A stretch of DNA of 11,504 bases, taken from NCBI GenBank assembly GCA_012514445.1, contig JAAZAI010000356.1:1-11504 (forward strand). Direction: 5' to 3'. The notes below the pieces were generated by a model. The model saw nothing but the letters and a program-made list of their open reading frames with translations, had not been told where the DNA came from and ran no database searches. Source of the stretch: Lentisphaerota bacterium (GTDB lineage Bacteria; Verrucomicrobiota; Kiritimatiellia; RFP12; UBA3636). The position numbers were made by a program, and so were the translations under genes. Positions 1 to 6,630 of the stretch are shown piece by piece (the first letter of the stretch is position 1; each line of letters begins with the position of its first letter).

Positions 1-1
1 G

Positions 2-859
2 GCCTTGACCCCTGGTGGCGCCACGGTTCCGTACGACAGCGCCATCCATCCCCCGGGCGACGGTGCCGCCAGAGGGGGGTACGACACCATCGCCTTCTAC
101 GCCGGCGCCAAGAACGTCCTCACCGTGGGGGCGGTCAGGGATGCCGTTGTGAATGGTCTTCGCAACCTGTCCGGAGCCACGATGGAGGGCTATTCATCTT
201 GGGGGCCGACGGACGACGGACGCATCAAACCCGATCTCGTCGCCAACGGGTATTCTCTGTATTCATCCTATTCCAGCGGAACCGCCAGCTACGCGTACAG
301 CAGCGGCACGAGCATGGCCGCGCCGAACGCGACGGGCACGGCGCAGCTTCTGCTCAGCCTCTACACGTCGATGAAGCCCGGCGAGTACATGCGGGCGAGC
401 ACGCTCAAGGGGTTGCTCATCCACACGGCCGACGACCTCGGCACCGCCGGCCCGGACTACAAGCTCGGCTGGGGGCTCGTCGACGCCAAGGCCGCGGCAG
501 ATCTGATCTGCACGGCGGCGACGAACCCGGCCGTCGCGTCGATTCTCGAAAATCAAATCACGACGGCCGCACCAGTCCGCGAGCACGCGTTCAACTGGGA
601 TGGCGTGTCGCCGATCCGCGCCACGCTCTGCTGGACCGATCCGGCGGGGTCCGCCACCTCGCTACACGACTCTCGCACGGCGAAGCTGGTCAACAACCTG
701 AATCTCCGGCTCGTCGCGCCCGACGGCGCAACCCATCTGCCGTTCGTCATGCCGTTCGTCGGCACATGGACGACGGCGTCGATGTCGTCTCCCGCGACGA
801 CCGCGGTGGGCGCGCCGTTCGCCGTGCCGCCCTCGACCTTGAGGTTGAGCACCACGTAG
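2..859 (+). CDS. Secreted subtilisin-like serine protease (S8, Kp43-like), C-terminal part; 5' end outside window, 3' end replaced
   Basis: The frame is open to the window edge, so the start and the catalytic Asp and His lie upstream; the TTG at 5 is not a real start. Seen: the NVLTVGA strand (about 119-139), the SSWGPTDDGRIKPDL segment (about 194-238) and the catalytic serine motif GTSMAAPNATG (about 305-337; Ser codon 311-313). A beta-rich domain follows from about 590, with CWTDPAG and KLVNNLNLRLVAPDG, as in the C-terminal barrel of Kp43-type subtilases. Such enzymes are secreted and cut proteins outside the cell. Family resemblance stops near ATT (794-802), where relatives continue with G-x-N and then a DNVE-type motif. 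From there to the TAG at 857-859 the frame reads antisense to a recD2 fragment, so roughly the last 18 residues are not subtilase and the true C-terminus is lost. The family assignment is firm; the 3' end is abnormal. Confidence 0.85.
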   Translation, partial: ALTPGGATVPYDSAIHPPGDGAARGGYDTIAFYAGAKNVLTVGAVRDAVVNGLRNLSGATMEGYSSWGPTDDGRIKPDLVANGYSLYSSYSSGTASYAYSSGTSMAAPNATGTAQLLLSLYTSMKPGEYMRASTLKGLLIHTADDLGTAGPDYKLGWGLVDAKAAADLICTAATNPAVASILENQITTAAPVREHAFNWDGVSPIRATLCWTDPAGSATSLHDSRTAKLVNNLNLRLVAPDGATHLPFVMPFVGTWTTASMSSPATTAVGAPFAVPPSTLRLSTT

Positions 860-969
860 CCCGTCTCGTCGTTGCGGTAGACCACCGAGTCGACGGAGCC
901 CGTCACTTCGTCCTGTTCCGGCGCGGGGCCGTCCGGGACGGGCTTCTGGGGGCGCTTGGCGTAGTGCAT
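799..969 (-). pseudogene. recD2: RecD2-type (RecD-like) DNA helicase, N-terminal fragment of about 57 codons
   Basis: On the minus strand, ATG at 969-967 lies 8 bases after the TGA of the oxidoreductase gene. The first 19 residues are Pro-rich. Then comes EVTGSVDSVVYRNDETGYVV followed by LNLKVEGG, which matches the N-terminal OB-like segment of RecD2 helicases (pattern: G-T-V-E, hydrophobic, R-N-E-x-N-G-Y, then LKV). RecD2 proteins are ATP-dependent 5'-3' DNA helicases of about 700-850 residues, so more than 90% is missing, including every helicase motif. Resemblance ends near TAVV (about 796-807). The frame then runs antisense through the subtilase to a stop at 553, giving a chimeric 138-residue frame (553-969) that should not be annotated as a protein. 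Close spacing to the gene before it suggests recD2 was originally the next gene on this strand. The fragment cannot be functional if the junction is real. Confidence 0.75.
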
Positions 970-977
970 CGCGGGCT

Positions 978-2087
978 TCAGAGGTTCGGGACGTCGAGGG
1001 CGCGGGAGACGGAGATCGTCTCGATCTCCTCGGCGGCGATTTCGCGGCCGAGCCGTGCGGAGAGGTAGATGCCCTCCTGGACGCGCTGCGTTTCGAGGGC
1101 GATCTTGGCGGTGGGGAGCAGCGGGCAGCGGCCGAGCAGCGCGTGGATCCAGTGCGTCTGCGTGTGGTCGTAATGCGCGGTGCCCGCGTGGACCGTGTGG
1201 TCGAGATAGTTCATCGCCTTGAGATCGACGACCGTGTCGGCGATCATCTCGTTCTCGGTGCTGTGGAAGGTCAGGGGGGAGAGCGAGAGCCCGCCGTCCG
1301 AGCCGCAGAGGATCGAAGGGGGGAAGGACTTGGCGTGGATGGCCCACGATTCGAGGATGTCGAGGGTGAGGCCGCCCTCGTAGAACGCGAAGCCCGTGCC
1401 GAGCTCCTCGACGTTGAAGCCGCTCTCGCGGCGGCGCCCTTCGTCCATGGCGACCTCCGCGTAGGTGGCGCCGGTGACGCGCTGAAGCTTCGGGACGCCC
1501 GCGAGGTAGAGGAGCTGCGAGATGTGGTACACGCCCATGTCGAAGAGCGCGCCGCCGCCGGAGGTCGTCGAATTGACGAACTCCTTCGTGGCGTAGCCGT
1601 CGACGAACGGACGGCCGCGCCGGCGGAACCCGTAGGAGCGCATGTGATAGAGCCTGCCGAGGCGCCCGGCGTCGATGAAGCGCTTGGCGGCCTTCGTGGC
1701 GTCCTCGTAGATCAGGGCGAGCTGGATGTGGAGCTTGCGCCCCGTGCGCTCCATGGCGTTGAACATCGCCAGGGCGTCGGCGAACGTGCCGGCCATCGGC
1801 TTCTCGCAGTAGACGTCCTTGCCCGCCTCCATCGCGGCGATGGAGACGGGGGCGTGGAGGTTGTTGTGGAGGCAGACGTCGACCGCCTGGATGTCGCCTT
1901 CGGCGAGCAGCTTTCCGATGTGGGTGAAGCGGCGCGCGACGCCGTACTTGTCGCCCATCAGGTTGAGCCGGGCCTCGTCGATGTCGCAGAGGGCGACGAT
2001 CTCGACGTCGGGGTTGTCGGCGTGGCGCTTGATGTGCTGTTCGCCGATGATGCCGTTGCCGATGACGGCGACGCGGATCTTGTCCAT
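978..2087 (-). CDS. Gfo/Idh/MocA-family NAD(P)-dependent oxidoreductase
   Basis: The 369-residue product has normal length for the family. An N-terminal Rossmann fold begins RVAVIGNGIIGEQH, with the dinucleotide motif GNGIIG at 10-15 and the acidic residue ending strand 2 in ALCDID (32-37). The family signature CEKPMAGT is at 94-101 (Glu95-Lys96-Pro97). The C-terminal substrate domain carries GGGALFDMGVYHI at 177-189, with Asp183 and His188 in the usual catalytic positions. These enzymes oxidise or reduce a hydroxyl or keto group of sugars, inositols or sugar acids in the cytoplasm; the substrate cannot be read from sequence. A GGAGG ribosome site (2096-2100) lies 8 bases before the ATG. It sits 18 bases after the isomerase gene and is surely its operon partner, a pairing typical of inositol and unusual-sugar catabolism. 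Confidence 0.92.
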   Translation of the reverse strand: MDKIRVAVIGNGIIGEQHIKRHADNPDVEIVALCDIDEARLNLMGDKYGVARRFTHIGKLLAEGDIQAVDVCLHNNLHAPVSIAAMEAGKDVYCEKPMAGTFADALAMFNAMERTGRKLHIQLALIYEDATKAAKRFIDAGRLGRLYHMRSYGFRRRGRPFVDGYATKEFVNSTTSGGGALFDMGVYHISQLLYLAGVPKLQRVTGATYAEVAMDEGRRRESGFNVEELGTGFAFYEGGLTLDILESWAIHAKSFPPSILCGSDGGLSLSPLTFHSTENEMIADTVVDLKAMNYLDHTVHAGTAHYDHTQTHWIHALLGRCPLLPTAKIALETQRVQEGIYLSARLGREIAAEEIETISVSRALDVPNL

Positions 2088-2095
2088 GGTGATGT

Positions 2096-2100
2096 CCTCC
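2096..2100 (-). promoter_or_regulatory. Shine-Dalgarno site of the oxidoreductase gene
   Basis: GGAGG on the minus strand, 8 bases before the ATG at 2087-2085, inside the 18-base gap between two operon genes. It fixes the start and shows that the second gene is translated independently. Confidence 0.8.
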
Positions 2101-2105
2101 AGTGC

Positions 2106-2945
2106 CTAGCGATGGTAGAGCGAGGTGATGTAGTCCGGTTTGGCGGGGGCGTCGCAGCCTTCCTCCACCAGCTCCGAAATCAGGTTGCGCACGGCCCCGA
2201 GCTGCCATTCGACGCGGACGCGCTCGAACTTGGCCGAGTGGTGCTCGACGCTGTAGGCGCCTGCGTAGCCGGCCTCGTGCAGGCGGCGGATCAGCTCCTT
2301 GGCGACGGGCAGCGTGTTCGCCGCGATGTGGGTGTGCATCGCGTACTTGAGGACGGTCTCCAGCCCGCGCTCCGGCTCGTCGTGGAAGTTGGTGAAGTGG
2401 AACAGGTGTCCATAGGCCGGGTGGTCCACGGCGGCCCGGACGCTCTCCAGATATTCGGGGACGCGATCCCAGCCCCAGTGGTTCTCGGGGCCGATCTTCA
2501 TGCCGAGGTCGCCGCAGATCGCGCAGTATTCCTTGTAGGTCTTCACGAGGTAGTCGAAGGCCTCCTCGGGCATCGTGTGGCCTTCCTTGCCGCCGAAATC
2601 GATGCGGATGGTCTTGGCGCCGAGGATGCGGGCGACCTCGATGTACCCGAGCATCGTCTCGCGGTGCGCGGCGCGCTGGTCAGGATCGTCGCACCAGAGG
2701 TGCGGGCCGTCGACGCAGAGATTGGCCAGGCCGAGGCCCGCCTCGTCGAGCGCCGTGCGGACCTTGGCGGCGAACGCGGTGTCGGTCGTGGGGATGAAGC
2801 CGGTCCAGATGTCCGCCCAGCCGACGCGGTAGCGGTCGCGGAGCAGGTTGATGTAGGTGAAGACGTCGCACATCCCGGCTCCTTGGAGGCCATGGAAGGA
2901 ATACGACGCGAGCGCGATGCGGTTTAAGGACAGCGGTGGTTTCAT
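2106..2945 (-). CDS. Sugar-phosphate isomerase/epimerase (xylose-isomerase-like TIM barrel)
   Basis: The 279-residue product starts SLNRIALASYSFHG, typical of the AP-endonuclease-2/xylose-isomerase-like TIM-barrel family. Likely metal ligands and catalytic residues lie at strand ends: Glu154 and His156 in GPENHWG, the NFHDEP segment at 186-191, His206 in HTHIA, and Glu234-His235-His236 in SVEHH. The E...D/H...H...E pattern supports divalent-metal-dependent isomerisation or epimerisation of a sugar or ketose. No signal peptide is seen, so it is cytoplasmic. It is the first gene of an operon with the Gfo/Idh oxidoreductase; together they could epimerise or oxidise one sugar, but the substrate is unknown. 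The ribosome site is weak (AAGG about 12 bases upstream). The start fits family N-termini, because LNRIALASYSFHG begins close to it. Confidence 0.88.
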   Translation of the reverse strand: MKPPLSLNRIALASYSFHGLQGAGMCDVFTYINLLRDRYRVGWADIWTGFIPTTDTAFAAKVRTALDEAGLGLANLCVDGPHLWCDDPDQRAAHRETMLGYIEVARILGAKTIRIDFGGKEGHTMPEEAFDYLVKTYKEYCAICGDLGMKIGPENHWGWDRVPEYLESVRAAVDHPAYGHLFHFTNFHDEPERGLETVLKYAMHTHIAANTLPVAKELIRRLHEAGYAGAYSVEHHSAKFERVRVEWQLGAVRNLISELVEEGCDAPAKPDYITSLYHR

Positions 2946-3024
2946 CGAGGTGGACCTTGGGTTGTTGTCAAGCCGGGATTGTGTTGAGGGATGCTTGCGG
3001 CGAATTCGAAAGCCATGGTCGATG

Positions 3025-3054
3025 AGTTTAGTCGAACGGGCGCCCCGCTGTCGA
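3025..3054 (-). promoter_or_regulatory. Candidate sigma70-type promoter of the isomerase/oxidoreductase operon
   Basis: On the minus strand TCGACA (3054-3049) and TAAACT (3030-3025) are 18 bases apart, 5/6 and 4/6 matches to the consensus, with about 79 bases from the -10 to the ATG at 2945. The interval starting in the -35 (GACAGCGGGGCGCCCGT, 3052-3036) is 15/17 identical to the matching interval of the promoter at 10624-10653, which raises confidence in both. A perfect TTGACA at 2971-2966 is too near the ATG to act as a -35 for this gene. Confidence 0.4.
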
Positions 3055-3148
3055 GGTCAAAACAGTTCTAACGGTAATCGGTCGCCGGGGTTGACGTAGG
3101 AACGTCCCGTCGAGCAGACCCGGATCAGCCCCGTCGCCTGCCCGATTG

Positions 3149-3290
3149 AGTCGCTAGTCGCTAGTGGCTAGTCTCGCTAGTGGCAGGATGAAGACACTGC
3201 AACTGCGACGAAAAGTTCGGTCGGCAAATGCGTGACGGAATCACTCGGGCACTTTCAGGACGAGTGACTAGCGTCTAGCGTCTAGCGACT
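3149..3290. repeat. Intergenic element 1: inverted clusters of GTCGCTA-type heptamers
   Basis: Left cluster: GTCGCTA (3150-3156), GTCGCTA (3157-3163), GTGGCTA (3164-3170), then GTCTCGCTA and GTGGCA to 3185. Right cluster on the + strand: GAGTGAC, TAGCGTC, TAGCGTC, TAGCGAC (3262-3289), which is the same heptamer family in reverse complement. The outer arms 3149-3173 and 3266-3290 match at 22 of 25 positions as an inverted repeat. The units are exact 7-mers or one-base variants. The spacer between the clusters is about 76 bases (92 between the paired arms). No transposase or long frame lies inside. It resembles heptameric short tandem repeats known from other phyla such as cyanobacteria; the function is unknown. 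Confidence 0.75.
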
Positions 3291-3291
3291 G

Positions 3292-3352
3292 GTAATCGGT
3301 CGAGTTGATCAATTGCCTCGAATTTCCCGATCCCGCCGACTTGACCGATTAC
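3292..3352. terminator. Long-armed hairpin just downstream of the solute-binding-protein gene
   Basis: GTAATCGGTCGAGT (3292-3305) and ACTTGACCGATTAC (3339-3352) pair over 13 of 14 positions, around a 33-base loop that includes the palindrome TTGATCAA. The TGA of the minus-strand gene is at 3358-3356, so the hairpin would form 3 bases after it in the transcript. No U-tract follows, so it could end transcription, protect the 3' end, or belong to the neighbouring repeat element. Confidence 0.45.
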
Positions 3353-3355
3353 GTC

Positions 3356-5074
3356 TCACCGGGGCGTCATCCGCCAGTGCTTCTCGGCGCCGTAGGGGAA
3401 GTCGTGCAGGACGACGTTGCGGACGTGCGGGAGCAGGAGCAGGTTGTCTTTGCGGTGGTAGAGGAAGATCCAGGGGCACGCCTCGCGGATGCGCTCCTGC
3501 ATCTGCGCGATCAGGGCGAGCCGCGCGTTGTCGTCGAGCGTCGTATCCGCCTTGTCGTAGAGCGCGTCGTAGTCGGGGTTCGCGTAGTTGCTGCGATTCG
3601 GGCCGGGCGAGGCGTTGCGGCCGACGAAGAGCTGCATGAAGTTCAGCGCCGAGGGATAGTCCGCCATCCAGCCGATCAGGAACATCTGCGCCTCGCGGCG
3701 CGCGATCTTCTTCAGGAACGACGGCCAGTTGTTGTACTGGAGCTTCACGACAACGCCGATGCGGTCCATGAACGAGGCGAAGAGCTCGGCCGTCTCTCGG
3801 ATTTCCTGGTCGGTGCGGCCAAGGTCGAGCACGAGCGTCAGCCGCCGCCCCGTGGCGGGGTCGATGCCGTCGGGATAGCCCGCCTCGGCGAGCAGCGCCT
3901 TCGCCTTCTCGGGGTTGAAGGCGAAGGGGGAGGGCGTCTCCAGACGGCCGGCGATGCCGGGAGGGACGGGGCCGCTGGACCCGACGACGCGCCCTGCGTT
4001 GAGCGTCTCCCACTGGCGCGGATCGGAGGCGCAGGATAGCGCCTGGCGGAGCTTCAGGTTGCCGCCGAGGACGGGATCGTCGAGGTTGAACCCGATGTAG
4101 TACGTGTCGAGGCTGGGCTTCGAGAGGCGTCGGATGTCGCGCCGCTTCATGTCCTCGGTGAGTTCGGCGTCGGGGCCGATCACCGCGTCCCAGTTGTCGC
4201 GCGAGATGTCGCCGGCGACGTCGAGTCCGCCGCTCAGGAACGACAGCCAGCGCGTCGAGGGATCTTCCATCACGAGGTACACGATGCGTTCGATCGGCAG
4301 CGCGTCCCGCGCGTCCGGGAGCAGCGGCGTCGCGTCGCGCGCGATGTCGCGCCCGGGCCGACGCTCGAACGCATAGCGGTAGTTGCGGCGCCACGTCACG
4401 AGGCGGTAGGGCCCCGTGCCGACTTCGACGGATTCGAAGTCGGCGCCGTAGCGCTCGACGGCTTCGCGCGGCACGATGGCGGTGTAGGGCATGGCGAGCA
4501 CCCACAGGAAATCGGGGGATGGCGCGGCCAGGCGCATTTCCACCGTGTGTTCGTCAAGGGCGCGAAGACCTGCGATCTCGCGCGAGTAGTCCGTCGGCGC
4601 CTGGTCTTTCGAGGCCTCGTAGAAGGCTTCGACGCCCTCGATCTTGCCTTCGATCGTCCAATAGCCCGGCGAGCCGAGTTTGGCGTCGGCGAGGCGCTTG
4701 AGGGAGTAGACGACGTCCGCCGCGACGACCTCGCGCGTCCCCGGTCCGCCCGTGGCGGGGTCCGCGCCCAGACACGCGTCGGGGCCGAAGCGCACGCCGT
4801 GGCGAAGGCGGAAGGTCAGCGTGCGGCCGTCCGCGGAGATCTCGGGCAATCCCTCCGCGAGACCGCCTCGCAATCGATAGGGGCGCGCGAGGTAGTCGTA
4901 CTCGAGAAGCGTCTCGTAGACGAGGGTGACGCAGCGCATGGCGCCGACGCTCTCGGACTGGACGGGGTCGAACGAGGGCATCCGGTCGACCGTGCGGCGC
5001 AGCGTCGTCTGCGCGTCGGCGGCGAGGGGAGATGCGGCCAGGGCCGCGAGAAGCAGGGCGGTGCGTGCGTTCAT
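3356..5074 (-). CDS. ABC transporter solute-binding protein, family 5 (oligopeptide/DppA-OppA type), lipid anchor absent
   Basis: The 572-residue product has a Sec signal peptide: MNAR, a hydrophobic stretch to about 19, and likely cleavage after ADA at 21. No lipobox Cys is seen. The SBP_bac_5 pattern follows: GLAEGLPEISADGRTLTFRL then RHGVRF (71-96), ADVVYSLKRLAD (119-130), GTGPYRLV, then IGFNLDDPVLG with LRQALSCASD, FNPEKAKALLAEAGYPDG and the C-terminal YNNWPSFLKK and IGWMADYPSALNFMQLF. These are the conserved peptide-binding-cleft segments. Such proteins bind peptides or other small solutes outside the inner membrane and deliver them to an ABC permease. No permease or ATPase gene is visible here, so its partners lie elsewhere. 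The ATG (5074-5072) overlaps the tatD TGA by 4 bases (ATGA), implying translational coupling. The substrate is not predictable. Confidence 0.92.
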   Translation of the reverse strand: MNARTALLLAALAASPLAADAQTTLRRTVDRMPSFDPVQSESVGAMRCVTLVYETLLEYDYLARPYRLRGGLAEGLPEISADGRTLTFRLRHGVRFGPDACLGADPATGGPGTREVVAADVVYSLKRLADAKLGSPGYWTIEGKIEGVEAFYEASKDQAPTDYSREIAGLRALDEHTVEMRLAAPSPDFLWVLAMPYTAIVPREAVERYGADFESVEVGTGPYRLVTWRRNYRYAFERRPGRDIARDATPLLPDARDALPIERIVYLVMEDPSTRWLSFLSGGLDVAGDISRDNWDAVIGPDAELTEDMKRRDIRRLSKPSLDTYYIGFNLDDPVLGGNLKLRQALSCASDPRQWETLNAGRVVGSSGPVPPGIAGRLETPSPFAFNPEKAKALLAEAGYPDGIDPATGRRLTLVLDLGRTDQEIRETAELFASFMDRIGVVVKLQYNNWPSFLKKIARREAQMFLIGWMADYPSALNFMQLFVGRNASPGPNRSNYANPDYDALYDKADTTLDDNARLALIAQMQERIREACPWIFLYHRKDNLLLLPHVRNVVLHDFPYGAEKHWRMTPR

Positions 5075-5898
5075 GTAGCGAGCCCGAAGAGTCGACGGGC
5101 GTTCTCCGTGGTCAGGGCGGCTGCGGCGTCCTCGCCGAGGCCGAGGACGGAGGCGAGGCGGCGGACGGTGTGGGGGAGCATGGCGGGTTCGTTGGGACGC
5201 CCGCGCATGGGGACGGGGGTGAGGTAGGGGCAGTCGGTCTCGACGAGGATGCGGTCGCGCGGCAGGTCTGCGGCGACGGCGCGCAGGGGATCGGCGTTGC
5301 GGAAGGTGAGGATGCCGCTGAGGCCGATGCAGAGGCCGAGCTCGACGAGCGCGGCGGCGAACGCCGCGCCGCCGGAGAAGCAGTGGACGACCCCGACGCG
5401 GGCGGTGCGTCGCCGCGCCGGCGAAGCGTGGCGCGCGAGAGAGGCGAGCGTCTCGGTCTCCGCGTCGCGGCTGTGGATGGAGCAGGGGAGGTCGAGTTCC
5501 GCGGCGAGGGCGAGCTGAGCTTCGAAGAGCGCGATCTGAGCGGCCTTGACGGACGCCGTGGGATCGTGCGAGAAGTCGAGCCCGATTTCTCCGATGGCAC
5601 GCACGGGAATCCCCTCGTCGGCGAGGCGGGCGAGGGTGCCGCGCAGGCTTGTCATCGAGGCGGCGAGCGTGGCGGCGTCTGGCGCGGCCGTCATGGCGAC
5701 GTCGCGGTCGAGCCCGAGGGCGAGGTGGACGTCGGCGGGGCATTCGCGCGCCATTGCGATCGCGCCGGGGTCGAGTTCGGGGCCGCCGCCCACGGCGAGA
5801 ATCCCGCAAAGGCCCGCTTCGCGGGCGCGGGCGATCTGCGCGTGATGTTCGGCCGCCGACGCGGTGGGGAAGTGGGCGTGGGAATCAAACGAAGTCAT
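5071..5898 (-). CDS. tatD: TatD-family metal-dependent hydrolase (putative DNase)
   Basis: The 275-residue product has the full TatD metal centre: His7 and His9 in DSHAHF, Glu104 in GEIGLDF (103-109), His142 in SIHSRD, His172 in VHCFSGG (171-177) and Asp222 in ETDCPYLTP (220-228), followed by RGRPNEP (232-238). TatD enzymes are cytoplasmic TIM-barrel hydrolases with 3'-5' exonuclease or DNase activity linked to DNA repair and quality control. The start is the ATG at 5898-5896, inside the end of the yggS gene (14-base overlap, different frame), chosen because it places the HxH motif at the usual distance from the N-terminus. The downstream gene begins in its stop codon. The three genes therefore form one tightly packed operon. 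Which TatD subgroup this is, and thus its true substrate, cannot be told. Confidence 0.93.
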   Translation of the reverse strand: MTSFDSHAHFPTASAAEHHAQIARAREAGLCGILAVGGGPELDPGAIAMARECPADVHLALGLDRDVAMTAAPDAATLAASMTSLRGTLARLADEGIPVRAIGEIGLDFSHDPTASVKAAQIALFEAQLALAAELDLPCSIHSRDAETETLASLARHASPARRRTARVGVVHCFSGGAAFAAALVELGLCIGLSGILTFRNADPLRAVAADLPRDRILVETDCPYLTPVPMRGRPNEPAMLPHTVRRLASVLGLGEDAAAALTTENARRLFGLAT

Positions 5899-6622
5899 CG
5901 GTGTCGAGCGATCGCTGCGGTTTCCAGGAGGCGCGTTTGCCGAAGAGGGCGGTGCCGATGCGCACGAACGTGGCGCCCTCCTCGACGGCCACTTCGAAAT
6001 CTCCGGACATGCCCATGGAGAGTTCGGGCAGTGCGGCGCCCGTTTCATCCTGGAGCGCGTCGCGCAGCTCACGGAGGGCGCGGAAGTGGCGGCGCGACAT
6101 CTCGGGCTCGGGCACCCAGGGCGGAACGGTCATGAGTCCGACGAGGTCGAGCCCGCCGAGGGCGAGCGCCTCGCGGACGGCGTCGCGGACGGTCTTCGGA
6201 TTGAAGCCGATCTTGGAGGACTCGCCGGCGACGTTGACCTCGAGCAGGAGCTTGGGGCGCTGGCCGGTCTCCTCCTGGACGCGCGCGATGTCGTGGAGGA
6301 GCGGGATCGTGTCGACGCTGTGGATCGTCGTGAACAGCGAGAGCGCGTGGCGGACCTTGTTGCGCTGAAGGCGTCCGACGAGATGCCATTCCGCCGAGCC
6401 GCAGAGGGCGGCCTTGGCCAGCGCCTCTTGGACGCGGTTTTCTCCGAGGATCGAGACGCCGGCGCGCAACGCCGCGTCGATGGCCTCCGGCGGAAACGTC
6501 TTCGAGACGGCCACGAGACGGACATCGGCGGGATCGCGCCCGGCGCGGGCGGCGGCCGCGGCGATGCGGTCGAGGACGCCGTCGAGACGCCGCTGGAACG
6601 AGAAGGTGTCGTAGACTTCCAT
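5885..6622 (-). CDS. yggS: YggS/PLPBP-family pyridoxal-phosphate-binding protein
   Basis: The 245-residue product has the hallmarks of the family: VAVSKTFPPEAI with the PLP-binding Lys41, GENRVQEAL (60-68), WHLVGRLQRNK (79-89), HSVD (101-104), LLEVNVAGESSKIGF, LVGLMTVPP and the C-terminal LSMGMSGDFEVAVEEGATFV then RIGTALFG. These proteins bind PLP in a single TIM-barrel domain without known catalysis and control vitamin B6 and amino-acid/keto-acid balance. The ATG at 6622 has no Shine-Dalgarno sequence, and a promoter-like -10 (6636-6631) lies only 8 bases away, so translation may be leaderless. It is the first gene of the yggS-tatD-solute-binding-protein operon. All family motifs are intact. 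Confidence 0.94.
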   Translation of the reverse strand: MEVYDTFSFQRRLDGVLDRIAAAAARAGRDPADVRLVAVSKTFPPEAIDAALRAGVSILGENRVQEALAKAALCGSAEWHLVGRLQRNKVRHALSLFTTIHSVDTIPLLHDIARVQEETGQRPKLLLEVNVAGESSKIGFNPKTVRDAVREALALGGLDLVGLMTVPPWVPEPEMSRRHFRALRELRDALQDETGAALPELSMGMSGDFEVAVEEGATFVRIGTALFGKRASWKPQRSLDTDDFV

Positions 6623-6630
6623 GGCGCTGG

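Larger units (their letters stand above)
2946..3355. other. 410-base intergenic region with promoter, heptamer repeats and hairpins
   Basis: No convincing coding frame is present. From left to right it holds the candidate promoter (3025-3054); a first copy of GGTAATCGGTCG at 3073-3084; a left heptamer cluster (3149-3185); a spacer containing a small hairpin, TCACTCG (3241-3247) with CGAGTGA (3261-3267); a right heptamer cluster in inverted orientation (3262-3290); and a second exact copy of GGTAATCGGTCG at 3291-3302. This second copy forms the left arm of a longer hairpin that ends 3 bases from the solute-binding-protein stop codon. Confidence 0.7.

Noticed and set aside
553..2208. Long minus-strand open frame of 551 codons spanning the recD2 fragment, the oxidoreductase and the isomerase end
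   Set aside because: Most of it is an Arg/Pro-rich out-of-frame shadow of the oxidoreductase gene; only the part from 969 to about 799 resembles a real protein.
1143..2927. 594-codon plus-strand frame
   Set aside because: Low-complexity Val/Asp/Glu/Ala sequence antisense to two well-recognised genes, a typical GC-rich shadow.
2966..2971. TTGACA as the -35 of the isomerase gene
   Set aside because: It lies 20 bases from the ATG, so a -10 would fall on the start codon.
3149..3290. Heptamer clusters as a CRISPR array
   Set aside because: Units are 7 bases and contiguous, clusters are inverted, there are no regular unique spacers and no cas genes.
5032..6135. 367-codon plus-strand frame
   Set aside because: Antisense to tatD and yggS, Gly/Arg-rich, with no domain I recognise.
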